The translations under genes were made by a program, and so were the position numbers. Shown here piece by piece: positions 62,427 to 64,000 of a stretch of DNA of 64,000 nt. The notes under the pieces were generated by a model, which saw only the letters and a list, made by a program, of their open reading frames with translations, did not search any database and had not been told where the DNA came from. Each line of letters starts with the position of its first letter. Within the stretch, counting starts at the first letter, position 1. Source of the stretch: Gp1-AA145 sp963757135 (GTDB taxonomy: Bacteria > Acidobacteriota > Terriglobia > Terriglobales > Acidobacteriaceae); NCBI GenBank assembly GCA_963757135.1, contig CAVWQE010000004.1, positions 558,001-622,000 on the forward strand. Reading direction: 5' to 3'.

Positions 62427-62825
62427 TTAGCGTTTTCGCCTGACATTGGAACGCAGCCAATCTATGAATCCTGTTTCATCGATCGCGCCAGAGGCCAACG
62501 AGAAAACGGCCTGAATAGCGTCCTCTTCCGAAGCTGTGAAATCGAATCCATTCAGCTCGAGGAAGAGCACCCCCGCGACGAAACCAGCTCTTTTGTTGCC
62601 GTCAACGAAAGGATGGTTCTGAACGATAGCTGAAATGTAAATGCCTGCGAGCTTCAACAAGTCAGCAGAGGCAGAGTACGCATGATGTTGGCGCGGACGC
62701 CCAAGGGCGGCTTGGAGAAGACCTTGATCCCGCAGTCCGACTGCTCCGCCGTGCAGCGCAAGTAGCCGGTCGTGAATGGCCATCACGTCTCGCTCATCGA
62801 TCCAGACCGGCTCTTTCTTTTTCAC
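62427..62825 (-). CDS. doc: Doc/Fic-type death-on-curing toxin
   Basis: The 132-residue protein has the Fic motif IVQNHPFVDGNKRAGFVAGVLFLELNG (about 67-94). Doc-type members carry this short fold and phosphorylate EF-Tu, while longer Fic proteins AMPylate. VGLRDQGLLQAALGRP is also typical of Doc. It overlaps the antitoxin gene as ATGA (62822-62825). Catalytic His, Asp and Lys are intact. Confidence 0.88.
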   Translation of the reverse strand: MKKKEPVWIDERDVMAIHDRLLALHGGAVGLRDQGLLQAALGRPRQHHAYSASADLLKLAGIYISAIVQNHPFVDGNKRAGFVAGVLFLELNGFDFTASEEDAIQAVFSLASGAIDETGFIDWLRSNVRRKR

Positions 62826-63049
62826 TTGGAGAGAGCGCGGAGGGTATTGCGATATCGGCTCATGATCTCCTCAGCCTTTTTCATTTTCTTTTCAAAGGTT
62901 GGATCGTAGGGAGTCAAGCGGTAATCGCCGTCACCGGCTTCGATGAGAAAGAGGCGGCCATTTTCCTCCGTTCGGAGCCGATTGATGACCTCCCTGGGAA
63001 GAACCACCCCCAGCGAATTCCCAAATTTGCGGACTTTGAGTTCAACCAT
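62822..63049 (-). CDS. AbrB/MazE-type antitoxin for Doc
   Basis: From the ATG at 63049 the protein has 75 residues: a swapped-hairpin DNA-binding domain (VRKFGNSLGVVLPREVINRLRTEENGRLFLIEAGDG) and a basic, flexible C-terminus expected to wrap the toxin. GGAG about eight bases upstream favours this ATG over one at 63061. It probably represses its own promoter through the 20-base palindrome directly upstream. Confidence 0.85.
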   Translation of the reverse strand: MVELKVRKFGNSLGVVLPREVINRLRTEENGRLFLIEAGDGDYRLTPYDPTFEKKMKKAEEIMSRYRNTLRALSK

Positions 63050-63061
63050 CGCCGTCTCCAT

Positions 63062-63099
63062 GTTATTACAATTGTAATAACTTCTAGTAGGACTTGCAA
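63062..63099 (-). promoter_or_regulatory. Promoter and 20-bp palindromic operator of the AbrB-Doc module
   Basis: On the minus strand TTGCAA (63099-63094) and TACAAT (63076-63071) are 17 bases apart. A perfect 20-base palindrome, GTTATTACAATTGTAATAAC (63062-63081), covers the -10 box. Binding by the AbrB-type antitoxin, alone or with Doc, would block RNA polymerase. The arrangement is a textbook autoregulated antitoxin promoter. Confidence 0.75.
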
Positions 63100-63123
63100 G
63101 CTATAAGTTCTGGACGGTTTGGT

Positions 63124-63633
63124 TCAATCTGGAGTTGCTCCGGGACGAAAATCTGCCATTGGGTCGGCGTCGATGATCCACGGGAGCAGAGTTGTGAATT
63201 CAACAGCTCCCATCTTGCCTCCGAAAATCGCGGGTGGACGCGCAAAGTTCGTGGAAAACCAATATTGGAAACCCTCTCGGGGGCCGGGCAGTGGCTGTAT
63301 GCGAGCCGACGAACCAGGCAGTGGTATGGTTGTGAGTCTTTCGCCAGCTTCAGTCAGTTTACCTACGAAGTAGAACCAGCCCCCGTAAAAATGCAGACCG
63401 CCGTCAACGGGTCCATAATGAATCGCCTCGCCTTCTTTGGTGGGATCGATCCCAAACTCGGCTAGGAAATTCCGGAACGCGTCCGGAAATGCTTGCTCTC
63501 GCGCCGCAATGAAGTTGCGGCAGCCGCCACACCCGCACCTTTCCGTCCAGCCTTGTTGTAACTCAGCATAGGCCGCCAGGGTTGCATTCCGATCGTACTG
63601 GGCGAGTTGATCTCCGAGGCGAAGTTCAGCCAT
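63124..63633 (-). CDS. Conserved hypothetical protein
   Basis: From the ATG at 63633 the product has 169 residues. It has cysteines in ERCGCGGCRNFIAAREQAFPDAFRNFLAEFGIDPTKEGE near 28-66 and aromatic sequence, YGPVDGGLHFYGGWFYFVGKL. I have seen similar proteins as free-standing hypotheticals. The CGCGGC cluster might bind a metal. The frame is open to 63840, but that part overlaps the kinase gene. It lies upstream of the AbrB-Doc module on the same strand, with that module's own promoter starting at 63099. Confidence 0.6.
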   Translation of the reverse strand: MAELRLGDQLAQYDRNATLAAYAELQQGWTERCGCGGCRNFIAAREQAFPDAFRNFLAEFGIDPTKEGEAIHYGPVDGGLHFYGGWFYFVGKLTEAGERLTTIPLPGSSARIQPLPGPREGFQYWFSTNFARPPAIFGGKMGAVEFTTLLPWIIDADPMADFRPGATPD

Positions 63634-63724
63634 GACTGGATGTCTGCGCGTTAATTCCTTCGGTGATTCTATGCCCTTCGATGCGTGCCGGATTGGCCGA
63701 CGACCGAGAGCCGACGACTGACGT

Positions 63725-64000
63725 TCATGCGCTGGCGGCTTCCTGGCTGCCCAACGGCAGGAAGTACTGCGTGCCTTTGATGGGCTCCGAAACTTTGCGT
63801 AGCAGTTCCTGCAGGTCTTCGTTGCGTTCAACGAAATCAATCTCGGACGTATTGACGATCAGCAGATCCGAAGACGTGTAGTGAAAGAAGAAGTGCTCGT
63901 ACGCCTTGGTCACTTCTTCGAGATACTCTTCGCTGATCGCCTTTTCTGCGGCTGCGTTCTTTTTCTTCAGGCGCTTCTTGAGCACCTCAGGCGTGGCTTG
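63725..64000 (-). CDS. Deoxynucleoside kinase, C-terminal part
   Basis: Only the last 91 codons are in the window; the frame is open across the right edge. The sequence QATPEVLKKRLKKKNAAAEKAISEEYLEEVTKAYEHFFFHYTSSDLLIVNTSEIDFVERNEDLQELL matches the lid and C-terminal helices of the deoxyguanosine/deoxyadenosine kinase family. In that family QA-P-VL-KR and YLE-V-AYEHFF are conserved. These enzymes phosphorylate deoxynucleosides for salvage. The substrate cannot be told from this part. Confidence 0.75.
   Translation of the reverse strand, partial: QATPEVLKKRLKKKNAAAEKAISEEYLEEVTKAYEHFFFHYTSSDLLIVNTSEIDFVERNEDLQELLRKVSEPIKGTQYFLPLGSQEAASA

Noticed and set aside
1..64000. CRISPR array
   Set aside because: No direct repeats of 24-40 bases with regular spacers were seen; the tandem arrays present have units of seven or eight bases without spacers.
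1..64000. tRNA or rRNA genes
   Set aside because: No cloverleaf-like stretch with the T-loop signature or rRNA core sequence was noticed between genes.

Overview
The window looks like chromosome of a Gram-negative bacterium of the phylum Acidobacteriota (Terriglobia/Koribacter-like). This is inference from moderately high GC, lipid A/Kdo/heptose genes, several uncharacterised protein types I associate with that phylum, and intergenic repeat families. No rRNA or tRNA gene was recognised. Most of the window is ordinary housekeeping chromosome at high coding density. Genes are often coupled by ATGA or TGATG overlaps, and GTG or TTG starts are common.

Layout. 1-4.6 kb: start of panB, an RlmD-type rRNA methyltransferase, comEC and a DUF2007-type protein. 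4.8-8.9 kb: a small conserved protein, a membrane-anchored FAD oxidase and an exported TPR protein. 8.9-15.1 kb (minus): an LPS inner-core operon, waaA-lpxK-rfaE1-rfaE2-waaC, followed by an ICMT-like methyltransferase and a DUF3108 protein. 15.1-17.9 kb: an exported protein and a GT39-like membrane protein with a probable frameshift. 17.8-23.8 kb (minus): MsbA-like ABC exporter, yicC, gmk, rpoZ, coaBC and family 4 uracil-DNA glycosylase. 24-25.7 kb: exported M28 peptidase. 26-29.7 kb (minus): a small conserved gene, rapZ, an ICMT-like gene and a frameshifted FAD oxidase. 29.9-36.6 kb: two HTH-only LuxR-type regulators divergent from a complete RND efflux operon. 36.7-42.1 kb: coaD, an aminotransferase, then manA, a mannose-1-phosphate guanylyltransferase and a phosphomannomutase (GDP-mannose supply). 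42.2-49.7 kb: M48 protease, kdsB, rpe, a BamD-like lipoprotein, a response regulator with a very long tail, and a Gfo/Idh/MocA oxidoreductase.

49.7-53.7 kb is the accessory part: an IS110-family element with a structured 5' non-coding end, small unknown or truncated ORFs, and a 1.5-kb unit bounded by perfect 35-bp inverted repeats and 15-bp direct repeats that contains a truncated family B DNA polymerase. From 53.7 kb the core resumes: valS (with palindromic repeats inside its reading frame), nadC, birA and coaX. The right end holds a conserved unknown gene, two toxin-antitoxin modules (RHH-DUF433/PIN-like and AbrB/Doc), each with a promoter overlapped by a palindrome, an RMD1-like membrane protein, a conserved unknown protein and the end of a deoxynucleoside kinase gene.

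Functional threads: panB, coaBC, coaD and coaX all serve CoA synthesis. waaA, lpxK, rfaE1/E2, waaC and kdsB, with the MsbA-like exporter, make and export the lipid A-Kdo-heptose core. Seven-nucleotide tandem arrays built around CTA recur at about seven gene borders and supply the stop codons of coaBC and coaX.
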